NCBI RefSeq assembly: GCF_009828835.1
Contig: NZ_WTTB01000006.1
Location: 62,001-126,000, forward strand
DNA from: Erysipelothrix urinaevulpis
GTDB lineage: Bacteria > Bacillota_I > Bacilli_A > Erysipelotrichales > Erysipelotrichaceae
Reading direction: 5' to 3'
Length of the DNA: 64,000 nucleotides
Of the stretch, positions 1 through 9,845 are shown one piece after another. How positions within the stretch are numbered: position 1 is the stretch's first letter; each line of letters opens with the position of its first letter. The notes below the pieces were generated by a model, which was given only the letters and a program-made list of their open reading frames with translations, was not told where the DNA came from and ran no database searches. The position numbers and the translations under genes are program-made.

Positions 1-2
1 AT

Positions 3-2885
3 CAAAAGATTAATGTTGATTTAAAAAGTTTTGATTTGCGTATCATGAATAAGGTTGAACTTGATGCTTTATCTCATGATAGTGGCTTAGAAATTGATGA
101 TTTATTGATGGTTAAAACGTATTGTCAACAAAGCAATCGATCCGTAAACGAATTAGAATTAAAATTTTTAAGCACATACTGGTCCGATCATTGTCGCCAC
201 ACGACCTTTAATACCACATTAACAGACATTTCGTTTAGTGGAAAATATCAAACATTACTCGAACAAAGCTTTCATGAATACCTTGAGATTAAACGTAAAG
301 TAAGGCCTGATCACCCGATAACGTTAATGGACCTTGCACAAATTAATGCTCGAAATTTAGATCGTCAAGGGGCATTGGATGATGTTGAAAAATCTCAAGA
401 AGTCAATGCTGCCAGTATCTTTGTTGAGATTGATAATGAGGAATATTTATTAATGTTGAAAAACGAAACACATAATCATCCAACCGAGCTAGAGCCGTAC
501 GGCGGTGCTTCAACCTGTATTGGTGGTTGTGTTCGTGATCCAATGTCGAATCGTGGCACGGTGTATCAAGGCATGCGGATTACAGGATCCAAATCTCCTT
601 TAACCTCATATAATGATCGTCGTTTAGAAAAACTTAGTTCTAAAGTCATCTGTCAAAAATCTGCCCAAGGATTTTCAGATTATGCCAATCAAATGGGCTT
701 GAGAACAGATTATGTCAAAGAATATTATCATGATGGGTTTGAAGCAAAACGCTTAGAGTTGGGTGCTGTTTTAGCAAGTGCTCCAAGCAGTGATGTTATT
801 AAAAAAGAGCCCAGAGTTGGAGATCTCATTCTAGTATTAGGTGGAAGAACAGGGCGTGATGGTATAGGTGCTGCTGTTGGTTCATCAAGTGCTAATCGAG
901 AAGATGATCATCACTTGAAAGGGCCTGAAGTGCAAAAAGGAAATCCAATCATTGAACGAAACTTGATGCGACTCTTTAAGGATAGCGAGTTTACTCGCTG
1001 TGTCAAACGAAGTAATGACTTTGGAGCAGGTGGATTAAGTGTTGCTTTGGGTGAGTTAAGTGATGGTCTAGATATTCATCTGGATAAAATGAAGCTAAAG
1101 TATCCTCTAAGTCCATTAGAAATTGCGCTTTCTGAATCACAAGAACGTATGGCCATCGTGATCGATCCTGATGATAAAGCTAAGGTTTATGATTTGTCAC
1201 ATAAACTAAAGGTCGAAATTGCGGAAGTTGGGATTGTGACAAACACTCAACAATTCAGAATGTTTTATGAATCAGACTGTGTTTTACAATTTGATCGACA
1301 ATTTCTCAATGAAAATGGAGCAAAAAGAGAACAAAAAGTTCATGTCGAAACGACTGAAATTCAAGTTCAACGTGACCCAGTTAATAAAGAAAATCAAGCC
1401 GGTTTAAGATCGATGTTTGCGAATGGAAATGTAAGGAATGATTATTTACAGGAAAGTATGACGATGGCAATTCCTAATAAAAATGGATCTGATGCCGTTC
1501 ATTCTATTCTAAGTTGTGGCTTTAATCCTTGGTTAGGGAGTACAAGTCCATTTCATGCAGGGTATGAAAGTGTCATTGAAGCAATCAGTAAAGTGGTAGC
1601 AAGTGGTGGTAGTGATGAGAATGTTCGCTTAAGTTTTCAAGAGTTTTTCCCGTCTCCAAGACAGGATGAGAAGCGTTGGGGACTTGTGTTTTCTGCCATG
1701 TTGGGTGCGTTTAAAGCCATGAATGATTTAAATATACCAGCAATTGGTGGTAAGGATAGTATGAGTGGAAGTTATGAAGACTTAGATGTCCCACCTAGCA
1801 TCATCTGCTTTGCATTACAAACAAAACAAAAAAATATGATGATAGGTCATCAACTGTTAAAGCCTGACCATTATCTTATCCTTGTGAAGACACCTTATAC
1901 CTATGAAAACTTACTCGATGTCAAGCAGTATCAAGCCAGCAACAAAGTCATCCTTGAATTGATCGAAGACCAGACCATACAATCCATTGCCACAGTTAAC
2001 CATAGCCTGAGTGAAACGATCAAAACCATGGGAATCCATCATAATCTCACGGTTGCTTTCCATGATGAGGATGAAGAGTGCATACCAGTAGGATCGTATT
2101 TGATTGAATTAAAGAATCTCGATCGAGTGGATGAATTAAAAGGACAGGTTTTAGGGAAAACCGTGGTCAATGAAAAAGCGCGACTCAAATCAGCCTTATC
2201 GACAATCTATCCCTATCAAGAACAAGAAATCCTTACACCGATTACAAAACCATTCACAAACACTCACATTCAAACTGCATTAATTGTTGTTTTTGATGGC
2301 TTTGTTGAAGACATGAATTTAACGATGGCCTTAAAACAAAGAAACATCAAGGCTGACACATTTTATTTCAAAGATAATCCATTAAATCTTGCGAGAAAAA
2401 TGATGGATTATGATCTTGTATTCATAGGAGATGGGTTCAATGAACTCAATCCAATCTTTGATGGTGGTGAGATTCTTGAACTCTTATTTAGAAATGAACA
2501 CATTCAACAAGCAATCCATCAACTGAGTGATCACAACGCATATCTTATTACAAGCGGATCTTCAACACGTGCACTTATTAAGGCGAACATGTTTAATAAA
2601 GGTTATACCATTCACTCTTTTGATACTTTTAAGTATGAAAGTCGCTTAATTGTGGTCGATAGTCCAAATGGAAAAAAACACGTTCGTTTAAATGGTCATT
2701 ACAATTTCATTGAAAATATACAAGAGAAATATAACTATGCTAAAAGTCACCATGCCATTGATCAAGGGTATCGGGTGATAGATTTTAAACACGATCGATT
2801 GAATCTGTATGCAAGTTTAGGGATGATGCAAGACGAAAATTTAGATGATATCTTAGAAACGATAACAAAGGAGAAAAAATCATAA
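3..2885 (+). CDS. purL: Phosphoribosylformylglycinamidine synthase, single-chain type, 5' partial, degenerate glutaminase domain
   Basis: Converts FGAR to FGAM (purine step 4). The reading frame is open to the left edge, so the N-terminus lies outside; 960 codons are visible. Synthetase motifs seen: [51 protein letters not shown] and [10 protein letters not shown]. The C-terminal domain (about nt 2270-2885) sits where the fused PurQ-like glutaminase belongs, but GICNGFQ is replaced by TSGSSTR just before a preserved ALIK. The PGGF motif is replaced by GDGFNE, no HGEG follows, and the domain is about half the usual length. The glutaminase is therefore probably dead while the ATP-dependent synthetase part looks intact. 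The stop overlaps the purE start (TAATG). Confidence 0.93.
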   Translation, partial: QKINVDLKSFDLRIMNKVELDALSHDSGLEIDDLLMVKTYCQQSNRSVNELELKFLSTYWSDHCRHTTFNTTLTDISFSGKYQTLLEQSFHEYLEIKRKVRPDHPITLMDLAQINARNLDRQGALDDVEKSQEVNAASIFVEIDNEEYLLMLKNETHNHPTELEPYGGASTCIGGCVRDPMSNRGTVYQGMRITGSKSPLTSYNDRRLEKLSSKVICQKSAQGFSDYANQMGLRTDYVKEYYHDGFEAKRLELGAVLASAPSSDVIKKEPRVGDLILVLGGRTGRDGIGAAVGSSSANREDDHHLKGPEVQKGNPIIERNLMRLFKDSEFTRCVKRSNDFGAGGLSVALGELSDGLDIHLDKMKLKYPLSPLEIALSESQERMAIVIDPDDKAKVYDLSHKLKVEIAEVGIVTNTQQFRMFYESDCVLQFDRQFLNENGAKREQKVHVETTEIQVQRDPVNKENQAGLRSMFANGNVRNDYLQESMTMAIPNKNGSDAVHSILSCGFNPWLGSTSPFHAGYESVIEAISKVVASGGSDENVRLSFQEFFPSPRQDEKRWGLVFSAMLGAFKAMNDLNIPAIGGKDSMSGSYEDLDVPPSIICFALQTKQKNMMIGHQLLKPDHYLILVKTPYTYENLLDVKQYQASNKVILELIEDQTIQSIATVNHSLSETIKTMGIHHNLTVAFHDEDEECIPVGSYLIELKNLDRVDELKGQVLGKTVVNEKARLKSALSTIYPYQEQEILTPITKPFTNTHIQTALIVVFDGFVEDMNLTMALKQRNIKADTFYFKDNPLNLARKMMDYDLVFIGDGFNELNPIFDGGEILELLFRNEHIQQAIHQLSDHNAYLITSGSSTRALIKANMFNKGYTIHSFDTFKYESRLIVVDSPNGKKHVRLNGHYNFIENIQEKYNYAKSHHAIDQGYRVIDFKHDRLNLYASLGMMQDENLDDILETITKEKKS

Positions 2886-3346
2886 TGATAAGAATAATTA
2901 TGGGAAGTCAAAGCGATCAAAGGATTGCTGATAAGGCGATTAAAATCTTAAATACATATTCAGTTGAGTATGAATTACGAGTCATTTCAGCGCATCGTTC
3001 ATTAAGTATTTTACAAGACTATATGAAAAAAAATGATGAGATGACCTCTGTTTATATCGCAATAGCAGGAAAAGCAGCCCATTTGGCAGGCGTGATTGCT
3101 GGGCAAACGATTAAACCAGTTATTGGTGTACCTGTCGATGGTAGCCTTCAAGGCTTAGATGCATTGTTATCCACAGTTCAAATGCCAAGTGGAATCCCAG
3201 TAGCAACTGTCGCAATAGGAGCGGCAGATAATGCAGCACTTTTAGCAATGCAAATCATTGCCCTTAACAATCCGAATCTTCAAAATGCATTGATGAATCA
3301 TCGCGAAGAAATGTTAGAAAAAATTCGTCAACTGGGTGAATTATGA
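2885..3346 (+). CDS. purE: N5-carboxyaminoimidazole ribonucleotide mutase / AIR carboxylase subunit
   Basis: Makes CAIR in purine step 6. At 153 aa it is the usual PurE length. It starts with MGSQSD (residues 6-11), then SAHRS (35-39), the AGKAAHLAG loop (about 62-70) and PVIGVPV. The SAHR motif fits class I PurE, which needs PurK to make N5-CAIR. No purK is in this window, so it must be elsewhere, or the enzyme works directly with CO2 like class II. The AIR-loop proline usual in class I (AAHLPG) is alanine here. The start overlaps the purL stop by one base and the stop overlaps purF as ATGA. Its position after purL, not at the operon front, differs from Bacillus order. Confidence 0.92.
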   Translation: MIRIIMGSQSDQRIADKAIKILNTYSVEYELRVISAHRSLSILQDYMKKNDEMTSVYIAIAGKAAHLAGVIAGQTIKPVIGVPVDGSLQGLDALLSTVQMPSGIPVATVAIGAADNAALLAMQIIALNNPNLQNALMNHREEMLEKIRQLGEL

Positions 3347-4440
3347 AATCAATCTTCGCTTGTTATAGTTTAAATCAAGACGATGTTAGTGATCTTATGA
3401 TTTTGGGACTTCATGCCCTACAGCACCGTGGGGAAGATGGGTTTAAACTTGACATGAAAAATAACGATGAACAGTTGAGTGTTCATGGACAAGGATTGGT
3501 CTCAACCATTAAGCAACCCACATTTGTTGCCGATATGGCACTTGGTGTCATTGATTATCAACAACACGATGATACCTTTGAAAACCAAGTCTTCATTGAA
3601 AAAGACAACCTTGTGGTTAAGCGACATGGAAGTGGCTTAAGGCCCCTTTGTTTAGGGAAGTTGAATCATACATGGATCATTAGTACTGAATCATGTGCCA
3701 TTCAAAGTGTGGGAGGTCGCTTCATAAAAGATGTCCTACCTGGAGAAACCTTATTAATCAATTCAAATGGAATCCAACAACTTTCTTACCAGTCTCAACA
3801 ACAAACGTTGAGTTTGTTTGAATATATTTACTTAGCAAGACCTGATTCTAAATTGGATGGAACCCTTGTTTATGACAGTCGAGTCGCCATGGGGAAAGCA
3901 CTTTATCAAGAATGTAAGATTGAGGCCGATGTGGTGATTGGCGTTCCTGATTCAGGGGTGATTGCCGGATTATCCTATGCACAAAGTGCCCAAATACCTT
4001 ATGAAAAAGCACTGATAAAAAACAAATATATCCATCGAACATTTATTACCCAAAAAGAAAAGACAAGAAAACTCAAAGTTGACATGAAACTTCGATTGAT
4101 TGATAGTTTGGTTGTGAATAAACGCATCATTCTAGTCGATGATTCAATTGTCCGAGGAATTACAATGAAACATCTTGTGAAGATGTTTCGGGAAGCAGGA
4201 GCAAAAGAGGTTCATGTTTTAGTCACTGCTCCCATAATTTATACAAGTACAGAGCAAGGGATTGATGTTGGGGATAGTAAAAATTTGTATTCTTATCAGA
4301 AAGATATCGAAGCCATGAAAAAGGATTTAGATTGTGAGACCCTTCACTTTCTAAGTCTTGAAAACTTAAAAAAATCGTGTGGAAATTTAAATTATTACGA
4401 GGATAACTTTTATAAAGAAAGGACAAGAAATGACGTATAA
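3343..4440 (+). CDS. purF: Amidophosphoribosyltransferase with eroded glutaminase domain
   Basis: Makes phosphoribosylamine, the first committed purine step. It has 365 aa; typical PurF is about 470-500. The N-terminus MKSIFACYS aligns with the family's ECGVFGI but has Lys where the cleaved catalytic Cys should be. GLHALQHRG is kept. The stretch that normally carries GHVRYAT, AHNGN and SDTE is missing: the protein jumps from GQGLVSTI to GLRPLCLGK. The phosphoribosyltransferase half is complete ([34 protein letters not shown] loop [10 protein letters not shown]). The C-terminal FeS cysteines of Bacillus PurF are mostly absent. Expected to be ammonia-dependent. Overlaps purE by 4 nt and purM by 11 nt. 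Confidence 0.92.
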   Translation: MKSIFACYSLNQDDVSDLMILGLHALQHRGEDGFKLDMKNNDEQLSVHGQGLVSTIKQPTFVADMALGVIDYQQHDDTFENQVFIEKDNLVVKRHGSGLRPLCLGKLNHTWIISTESCAIQSVGGRFIKDVLPGETLLINSNGIQQLSYQSQQQTLSLFEYIYLARPDSKLDGTLVYDSRVAMGKALYQECKIEADVVIGVPDSGVIAGLSYAQSAQIPYEKALIKNKYIHRTFITQKEKTRKLKVDMKLRLIDSLVVNKRIILVDDSIVRGITMKHLVKMFREAGAKEVHVLVTAPIIYTSTEQGIDVGDSKNLYSYQKDIEAMKKDLDCETLHFLSLENLKKSCGNLNYYEDNFYKERTRNDV

Positions 4441-5431
4441 AGATGCAGGTGTTGATAAAGAAAAAGGGTATCAACATGTTAAAAATATTCAATCAATGAT
4501 TAATGAAACAAAGAATGAGAATGTATTAAACGAATTGGGAGCTTTTTCAGCTCTATATCGCTTGGATCAAGACCTTAAAGAACCAGTTTTAGTTAGTGGG
4601 ACGGATGGTGTGGGAACCAAGCTAATCCTTAGTGAACGCTATAAATCTTACTATAATTTAGGGATTGATTGTGTGGCAATGAGTGTCAATGATATTTTAT
4701 GTCAAGGTGCTCAACCCTTATTCTTTTTAGATTACATTGCCAGTGGTACATTAAACCTTGAAAGAGCCAAGGAACTTGTGGCCGGAATGGTCGATGGTTG
4801 TAAACAAAGTAAGATGGCTCTTATTGGTGGCGAAAGTGCAGAAATGCCCGGAGTTTATGACAATAACACCTTTGATTTGGCTGGTTTTGCAGTTGGGGTT
4901 GTTGACTATGAAAAACGAATTGTTGGACAAGATGTCAAAGTTGGAGATGTTATTGTTGGTCTTCCTTCCAATGGCATTCATAGCAATGGATTCTCTTTAA
5001 TTCGTCACATTTATGATGACACGATGCTTGAAACGGTCGAGTTTGATAATGCCAAAAAACTTTATGAACTTCTGTTAGAACCTACACGTATTTATGTCCA
5101 AGATTATCATAAAATTAAAGATGTTGTAACTATCAAGGCGATGGCACACATAACAGGTGGTGGTGTCATAGAAAATATACCACGAGCATTAAATCATCAA
5201 TACAAAGCAAAACTTAACACTCAAACTATACCTAAACAAGCCTTGTATCAATTCATAAATGAAACGTCGAATATAGAGGGCGATGAACTCTATGCAACCT
5301 TTAATATGGGAGTCGGATTTATTTTTGTACTCGATAAGAACGATGTAGAAAAATGCTTACACTGTTTACCAGACAGCTTCGTCTTTGGAACAGTCGAAGA
5401 AGGATCTGGAGTGGAACTGGTTCATGCCTAA
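4430..5431 (+). CDS. purM: Phosphoribosylformylglycinamidine cyclo-ligase (AIR synthetase)
   Basis: ATP-dependent closure of FGAM to AIR, purine step 5, cytoplasmic. The 333 aa length is normal. Seen: TYKDAGVD at the N-terminus, VSGTDGVGTKL (about 56-66), MSVNDILCQGAQPLFFLDY, LIGGESAEMPG, GLPSNGIHSNGFSLIR and AHITGGGVIENIPR, all typical of AIR synthetase. The start lies inside the last codons of purF and the stop overlaps the purN start, so translation is likely coupled along the operon. Confidence 0.97.
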   Translation: MTYKDAGVDKEKGYQHVKNIQSMINETKNENVLNELGAFSALYRLDQDLKEPVLVSGTDGVGTKLILSERYKSYYNLGIDCVAMSVNDILCQGAQPLFFLDYIASGTLNLERAKELVAGMVDGCKQSKMALIGGESAEMPGVYDNNTFDLAGFAVGVVDYEKRIVGQDVKVGDVIVGLPSNGIHSNGFSLIRHIYDDTMLETVEFDNAKKLYELLLEPTRIYVQDYHKIKDVVTIKAMAHITGGGVIENIPRALNHQYKAKLNTQTIPKQALYQFINETSNIEGDELYATFNMGVGFIFVLDKNDVEKCLHCLPDSFVFGTVEEGSGVELVHA

Positions 5432-6050
5432 AAATATCGCAGTATTTGTCTCTGGAAATGGTAGTAATCTACAATCACTCATTGACCATCAAGGTCAAGA
5501 CTATGTCATTTCTTTAGTTATTAGCAATAATCCCAACGCCTATGCACTGAAGCGAGCCCACCGAGAAAATATTGCAGTTTTGTGTTTTGATGGCTTGAAC
5601 TATCAATCAGTTTATAAAGCATTAGCTAACGGTCAAATTGATTTCATTGTCTTGGCAGGTTATTTAAAAATAGTTCCTAAAACATTGATCGATCAGTATG
5701 AAAATAGAATGATCAATATCCATCCTTCGTTATTACCAAGTTTTTCTGGGAAAGGATTCTATGGGATTAAAGTTCATCAAGCAGTACTAAAAAAAGGCGT
5801 TAAAGTAACAGGAGCAACCACTCACTTTGTCAGTGAAGTCGCGGATGAAGGTCCAATTATTATGCAAGAAGTTGTACAGATATGTCCTCATGAAACAGCA
5901 GAAAGTTTACAAGAAAAAGTTTTGGATATTGAGTACAAAATACTTTTAAAATCACTGACACATTTATGCAGAAACGAACTACATATTCATGAAAAGAAAG
6001 TTATTATTGGAGGAAAAAATGACAAAAACAGCACTCGTATCGGTTTATGA
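5424..6050 (+). CDS. purN: Phosphoribosylglycinamide formyltransferase (GART)
   Basis: Transfers formyl from 10-formyl-THF to GAR, purine step 3. The chosen start is the ATG before PKNIAVFVSGNGSNLQ, overlapping the last codons of purM; 208 aa. The signature NIHPSLLPSFSGKGFYG (about residues 93-109) carries catalytic Asn and His, and GATTHFVSEVADEGPII follows with the catalytic Asp. The last 11 codons run over the purH start, an overlap of 32 nt. The C-terminal extension past the family end is probably nonessential and serves coupling. Confidence 0.96.
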   Translation: MPKNIAVFVSGNGSNLQSLIDHQGQDYVISLVISNNPNAYALKRAHRENIAVLCFDGLNYQSVYKALANGQIDFIVLAGYLKIVPKTLIDQYENRMINIHPSLLPSFSGKGFYGIKVHQAVLKKGVKVTGATTHFVSEVADEGPIIMQEVVQICPHETAESLQEKVLDIEYKILLKSLTHLCRNELHIHEKKVIIGGKNDKNSTRIGL

Positions 6051-7485
6051 CAAAGAAGGAATTGTTGATTATGTACGCTATTTAATGGATGAAGGTTGGA
6101 CGATAATTTCTAGTGGAGGCACATATGATCATTTACATGATCATGGTCTTAAGGTAAAAAAAGTTGAATCAGTCACTCAGTTTCCCGAGTTGCTCGGTGG
6201 ACGAGTTAAAACATTACACCCTGCAATTCATAGTGGAATTTTAGCAAGACGAGGCATTCAAGAGGATTTAAATGATCTAAAGAAACATTCACTTTTTACG
6301 ATTGATATGGTCATCTGCAATCTCTATCCCTTTGAAGAAGCAGTTAAGAACAAGTTAGAAGAAACAAAGGTTTTAGAGATGATTGACATCGGTGGACCAA
6401 GCATGATTCGTGCTGCTGCTAAAAACTATCGAGATGTCTATGTCTTGACCGATCCTTTGGACTATCAAAACCTTAGATTGCTTGATCGTAAAAAACTTGC
6501 AGGTAAAGCATTTTCCTTATCAGCACACTACGATCGTATGATCGCTCAATACTTTAATCCTGAAATTAAACACATCGAATTACAAAAGAAAACGCCGTTA
6601 CGATATGGTGAAAACCCTCATCAAGAAGCTGTGTATTATGAAGAAGAATTTCCAAGCAATCACCTAAAACAACTTCATGGTAAGGAATTATCTTACAACA
6701 ATATTAATGATTTAACGCAAGCTTTAAAAATGGTTCATGAATTTGAAAGACCAAGTGTTGTAGCTGTTAAACATGCTAATCCGTGTGGAATAGCAAGTGG
6801 AGATACAATTGATGAGGCGTTTAAGAAAGCAAAATCAGTGGATCCAGTATCGATCTTTGGTGGGATTATAGCTGCAAATAAGCCCATTGATTTTAAGACT
6901 GCTAACGAGATGAATTCACTATTCTTAGAAGTCATCGTTGCTCCATCATTCACCAAGGAGGCACTAGAGCTCTTAGAGAAAAAGAAAAATCTACGCTTGA
7001 TTGAATTCAGTAACATGGATGAATTGAGTCTAGGTAAGTGGCAGATAAAAGATGTGATTAATGGTTATTTAGTTCAAGAACAAAATTCAAAACTCCTCAA
7101 TGAAAAACTAAAAACGGTCAGTAAGCGTCAAGCGAGCAAAGAAGAAATTGATGAGTTAATGTTTGCTTGGAAGGCGTGTAAACACATGGACTCCAATGGA
7201 ATAGTGCTGGCAAAAAATCATCAAACATTGGGCTTAGGCCATGGAGAAGTACGACGATCTTGGTCACTTGAAAAAGCAATTGCTCACTCTGAATTTCCAG
7301 TTGCAGGGAGTGTCATGGCTTCCGATGGATTTTTCTTTGAGGATACCGTTGAAATTTGCCACCAAAATGGTATTGATGTGATGATTCAACCAGGTGGATC
7401 CATTCATGATGCTAAAGTGATTGAACTCGCAGATAAATATAATATGGTGCTCATTTTTACAGGAATGCGCCATTTCCAACATTAA
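6019..7485 (+). CDS. purH: Bifunctional AICAR transformylase / IMP cyclohydrolase
   Basis: Last two steps of IMP synthesis. Start chosen at the ATG 6 nt after a GGAGG (6009-6013); 488 aa, near the usual 510. The N-terminal MGS-like cyclohydrolase part shows LVSVYDKEGI and GGRVKTLHPAIHSGIL. The transformylase part shows LRYGENPHQEA, the catalytic KHANPCG (Lys-His), IFGGIIAANKP, and the C-terminal PGGSIHD with FTGMRHFQH. The family's SDAFFPF motif reads SDGFFFED, a mild divergence. One base separates the stop from purD. Confidence 0.97.
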   Translation: MTKTALVSVYDKEGIVDYVRYLMDEGWTIISSGGTYDHLHDHGLKVKKVESVTQFPELLGGRVKTLHPAIHSGILARRGIQEDLNDLKKHSLFTIDMVICNLYPFEEAVKNKLEETKVLEMIDIGGPSMIRAAAKNYRDVYVLTDPLDYQNLRLLDRKKLAGKAFSLSAHYDRMIAQYFNPEIKHIELQKKTPLRYGENPHQEAVYYEEEFPSNHLKQLHGKELSYNNINDLTQALKMVHEFERPSVVAVKHANPCGIASGDTIDEAFKKAKSVDPVSIFGGIIAANKPIDFKTANEMNSLFLEVIVAPSFTKEALELLEKKKNLRLIEFSNMDELSLGKWQIKDVINGYLVQEQNSKLLNEKLKTVSKRQASKEEIDELMFAWKACKHMDSNGIVLAKNHQTLGLGHGEVRRSWSLEKAIAHSEFPVAGSVMASDGFFFEDTVEICHQNGIDVMIQPGGSIHDAKVIELADKYNMVLIFTGMRHFQH

Positions 7486-7486
7486 G

Positions 7487-8707
7487 ATGAGGATACTCGT
7501 CCTTGGATCAGGTGGCCGTGAACATGCTCTAACCTGGAAATTAGAACAGTCACCTTTTGTTGATGTGGTTTATTGTTGCCCTGGAAATGGTGGCATCAAA
7601 AATTCAATTCCTGGTGATTTAAGTAATTTTTCAAACATAAGACAAATTGTAACGGATTTAAAGATTGATTTGACGATTGTGGGTCCCGAAGATCCATTAG
7701 CACAAGGGATTGTTGATGATTTTCACAATCATGGTTTGCGAATTTTTGGTGTTAATCAACAGGCTGCTCAACTTGAAGCAAGTAAAGCATACTCAAAAGA
7801 CTTCATGAATCGTTATGGCATTAAAACCGCCAAGCATCTTAGTTTTAATGATGCTTCATCTGCCTATGACTACTGTGAATCAATTCGCTATCCTCATGTA
7901 ATTAAGGCAGATGGTTTATATAAAGGGAAAGGTGTTATCATTGTTGAATCAAAAGAACATGCCCATGCGACACTTGACGAATTATACATTGAGAACCCAA
8001 AGCAAGTCATTCTGTTTGAGGATTACTTAATTGGGCAAGAACAATCTCTAATCTGTTTTGTATCGAATAATAAAATAATTCCATTGGGAACAGCTCGTGA
8101 CTATAAAAAAAGGCTCGAGAATGATCAAGGATTGAATACCGGGGGTGTAGGAGCCTATTCCCCTGCTCGAAGTCTTCCATCCAATCAAAATGACCAAATT
8201 AATAACATTTTAAGAAAGATAGAGAATGGATTTGTACAAGAGAAAATTTTGTATAACGGGATTTTATTCATTGGTTTTATGATTGATGACATGGATGTCT
8301 ATGTTTTAGAATTTAATGCACGCTTTGGCGATCCGGAAACACAAGTTCTCTTAGCACGCCTCCAATCTGATTTGCTAACAATCATTGAACATTGCCTTGA
8401 TGGGACACTTACAGATGATGATATCATCATGAATGATACCTTTAGCCTTATTACAGTGTTGATGTCGAAGGGTTATCCTGATTCCTTTGATATTGATAAA
8501 AAAATAGTCCTAGAAGATCAAGGGATTGTATTTCATAGTGGAACAAAATGGATTGGTCAAGACTTAGTGACAAGTGGGGGAAGAGTGCTTGGTGTATTAG
8601 AAACAGGTCATTGTTTATCAATGATGCATACCAAGAGTCTTCTAAGAATTGAAAAGATTGTGTTTGATGGAAAACAGTATCGAAAAGACATTGGACAATT
8701 GCTTTAA
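7487..8707 (+). CDS. purD: Phosphoribosylamine-glycine ligase (GAR synthetase)
   Basis: ATP-grasp ligase joining glycine to phosphoribosylamine, purine step 2, directly after PurF. The start is the ATG of MRILVLGSGGREHAL, giving 406 aa. Motifs: VGPEDPLAQGIVD, KADGLYKGKGV (ATP loop), LNTGGVGAYSP and EFNARFGDPETQ (metal/ATP site). There is no clear SD; coupling to purH, one base upstream, is likely. No terminator separates it from the pyr promoter: the pyr -35 box begins 4 nt after the stop, so read-through transcripts enter the PyrR attenuator. Confidence 0.97.
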   Translation: MRILVLGSGGREHALTWKLEQSPFVDVVYCCPGNGGIKNSIPGDLSNFSNIRQIVTDLKIDLTIVGPEDPLAQGIVDDFHNHGLRIFGVNQQAAQLEASKAYSKDFMNRYGIKTAKHLSFNDASSAYDYCESIRYPHVIKADGLYKGKGVIIVESKEHAHATLDELYIENPKQVILFEDYLIGQEQSLICFVSNNKIIPLGTARDYKKRLENDQGLNTGGVGAYSPARSLPSNQNDQINNILRKIENGFVQEKILYNGILFIGFMIDDMDVYVLEFNARFGDPETQVLLARLQSDLLTIIEHCLDGTLTDDDIIMNDTFSLITVLMSKGYPDSFDIDKKIVLEDQGIVFHSGTKWIGQDLVTSGGRVLGVLETGHCLSMMHTKSLLRIEKIVFDGKQYRKDIGQLL

Positions 8708-8711
8708 TTGC

Positions 8712-8740
8712 TTGACAAAGTAAAATGAAAAGCATAGGAT
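8712..8740 (+). promoter_or_regulatory. Promoter of the pyr operon
   Basis: TTGACA at 8712-8717 and TAGGAT at 8735-8740 with a 17-nt spacer; an overlapping GATAAT sits at 8738. It begins 4 nt after the purD stop and precedes the PyrR leader. Confidence 0.75.
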
Positions 8741-8746
8741 AATACT

Positions 8747-8850
8747 GACAGACCTTTAATATGTGTCCAGAGAGGCACAGAAGGAAAGAGACAATACAAA
8801 AGTTCATTTTAAGTGAGCCTCTTTCTACCTACAGAAAGAGGCCTTTTTTA
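8747..8850 (+). promoter_or_regulatory. PyrR-responsive transcription attenuator
   Basis: The binding-loop hairpin TGTG-TCCAGAGAGG-CACA at 8762-8779 matches the PyrR anti-antiterminator consensus ARUCCNGNGAGGYU. A 10-bp perfect terminator stem follows (8817-8826 with 8833-8842) with a U run at 8844-8849. GGAAAGAG near 8783-8790 can pair with CTCTTTC in the left terminator arm, giving the antiterminator. Known logic: PyrR with UMP binds the loop, the antiterminator cannot form, and transcription stops. The same terminator probably also ends purine-operon transcripts. Confidence 0.85.
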
Positions 8851-8874
8851 TAAGAAAAATGATTCTTTTTAAAT

Positions 8875-8890
8875 AAATCCAGTGAGGTTT
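8875..8890 (+). promoter_or_regulatory. Second candidate PyrR binding loop before pyrB
   Basis: AAATCCAGTGAGGTTT fits the PyrR loop consensus as well as the first site and forms an AAA-CC/GG-TTT stem. It is followed by a 7-bp hairpin AGAGCAA (8896-8902) / TTGCTCT (8921-8927) with no U run, so a second rho-independent terminator is not evident. It could act on translation of pyrB (SD AAGGAGG at 8948-8954) or be a remnant of a tandem attenuator. Confidence 0.55.
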
Positions 8891-8960
8891 ATAAAAGAGC
8901 AAATTCTTTATTAGTCTGTCTTGCTCTAGTTGACTACACGAATGTGTAAGGAGGGCTAAG

Positions 8961-9845
8961 ATGAATGCATTACTAAGTGTTAACGATTTGAACGGCAATG
9001 ATGTTGAAACATTAATCCACCGTGCTCTTTTGTTTAAAACAACAAAAGAATATCCTAAATATAATCAAACGGTGGTTAATCTTTTTTATGAAAACAGTAC
9101 ACGGACAAAATATAGTTTTCTTATGGCCCAGCGTAATCTCGGTCTAGATATTCTAGATTTTGAAATTGAAAAAAGTTCAGTAAGTAAGGGTGAGTCATTG
9201 TATGATACATTGCTTACTTTTAAAGCAATTGGTGTTCAACTTGCAGTTGTTCGTCATCCTGAAGATGAGTTTTATAATGCACTCACACCACTCAATATGA
9301 AAATGATCAATGCTGGTGCGGGATGTGGTGAACACCCAACTCAATCCTTGCTTGATATCATGACAATTTATGAAGAATATGGTTCATTTAAAGGACTTAA
9401 TGTTTTAATTATCGGTGATTTACGTCACTCAAGAGTTGCGAAATCTAATGCGAAAATATTAACTAAACTTGGAGCAAACTTACACTTTTCATCACCTGAT
9501 ATGTATCAAGATGACGTGTTCAAACAGTTTGGCGATTATGTTGAAGTGGATCGTGTGATTGAATCAATGGATGTTGTCATGATGTTAAGGATTCAAAATG
9601 AGCGTCATGATGAATGTGGCGATTTATTGATGTATCAAAAAGAATACGGTATGACAGTAGAACGCTATAATAAATTAAAAAATGACGCAATTATCATGCA
9701 CCCAGGACCAATTAATAGAAATGTAGAGATTGTTGATGAGCTTGTTGAAGCTGAGAAATCTCGTTTTGTTGTGCAAATGGAAAATGGTGTGTATATGCGA
9801 ATGGCAATATTAGAAGCTTTGATCAATGAAAGTGAGATAAACTAA
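8961..9845 (+). CDS. pyrB: Aspartate carbamoyltransferase catalytic subunit
   Basis: Joins carbamoyl phosphate and aspartate, the first committed pyrimidine step. 294 aa. The carbamoyl-phosphate loop is FYENSTRTKYSF (about residues 43-54), followed by the KGESLYDT region, GEHPTQSLLD (about 124-133), GDLRHSRVAKSN and HPGPINRNVEI. There is no PyrI, as in Bacillus. A strong SD, AAGGAGG, lies 7 nt upstream. First gene of the PyrR-controlled operon; ends directly before pyrC. Confidence 0.97.
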   Translation: MNALLSVNDLNGNDVETLIHRALLFKTTKEYPKYNQTVVNLFYENSTRTKYSFLMAQRNLGLDILDFEIEKSSVSKGESLYDTLLTFKAIGVQLAVVRHPEDEFYNALTPLNMKMINAGAGCGEHPTQSLLDIMTIYEEYGSFKGLNVLIIGDLRHSRVAKSNAKILTKLGANLHFSSPDMYQDDVFKQFGDYVEVDRVIESMDVVMMLRIQNERHDECGDLLMYQKEYGMTVERYNKLKNDAIIMHPGPINRNVEIVDELVEAEKSRFVVQMENGVYMRMAILEALINESEIN

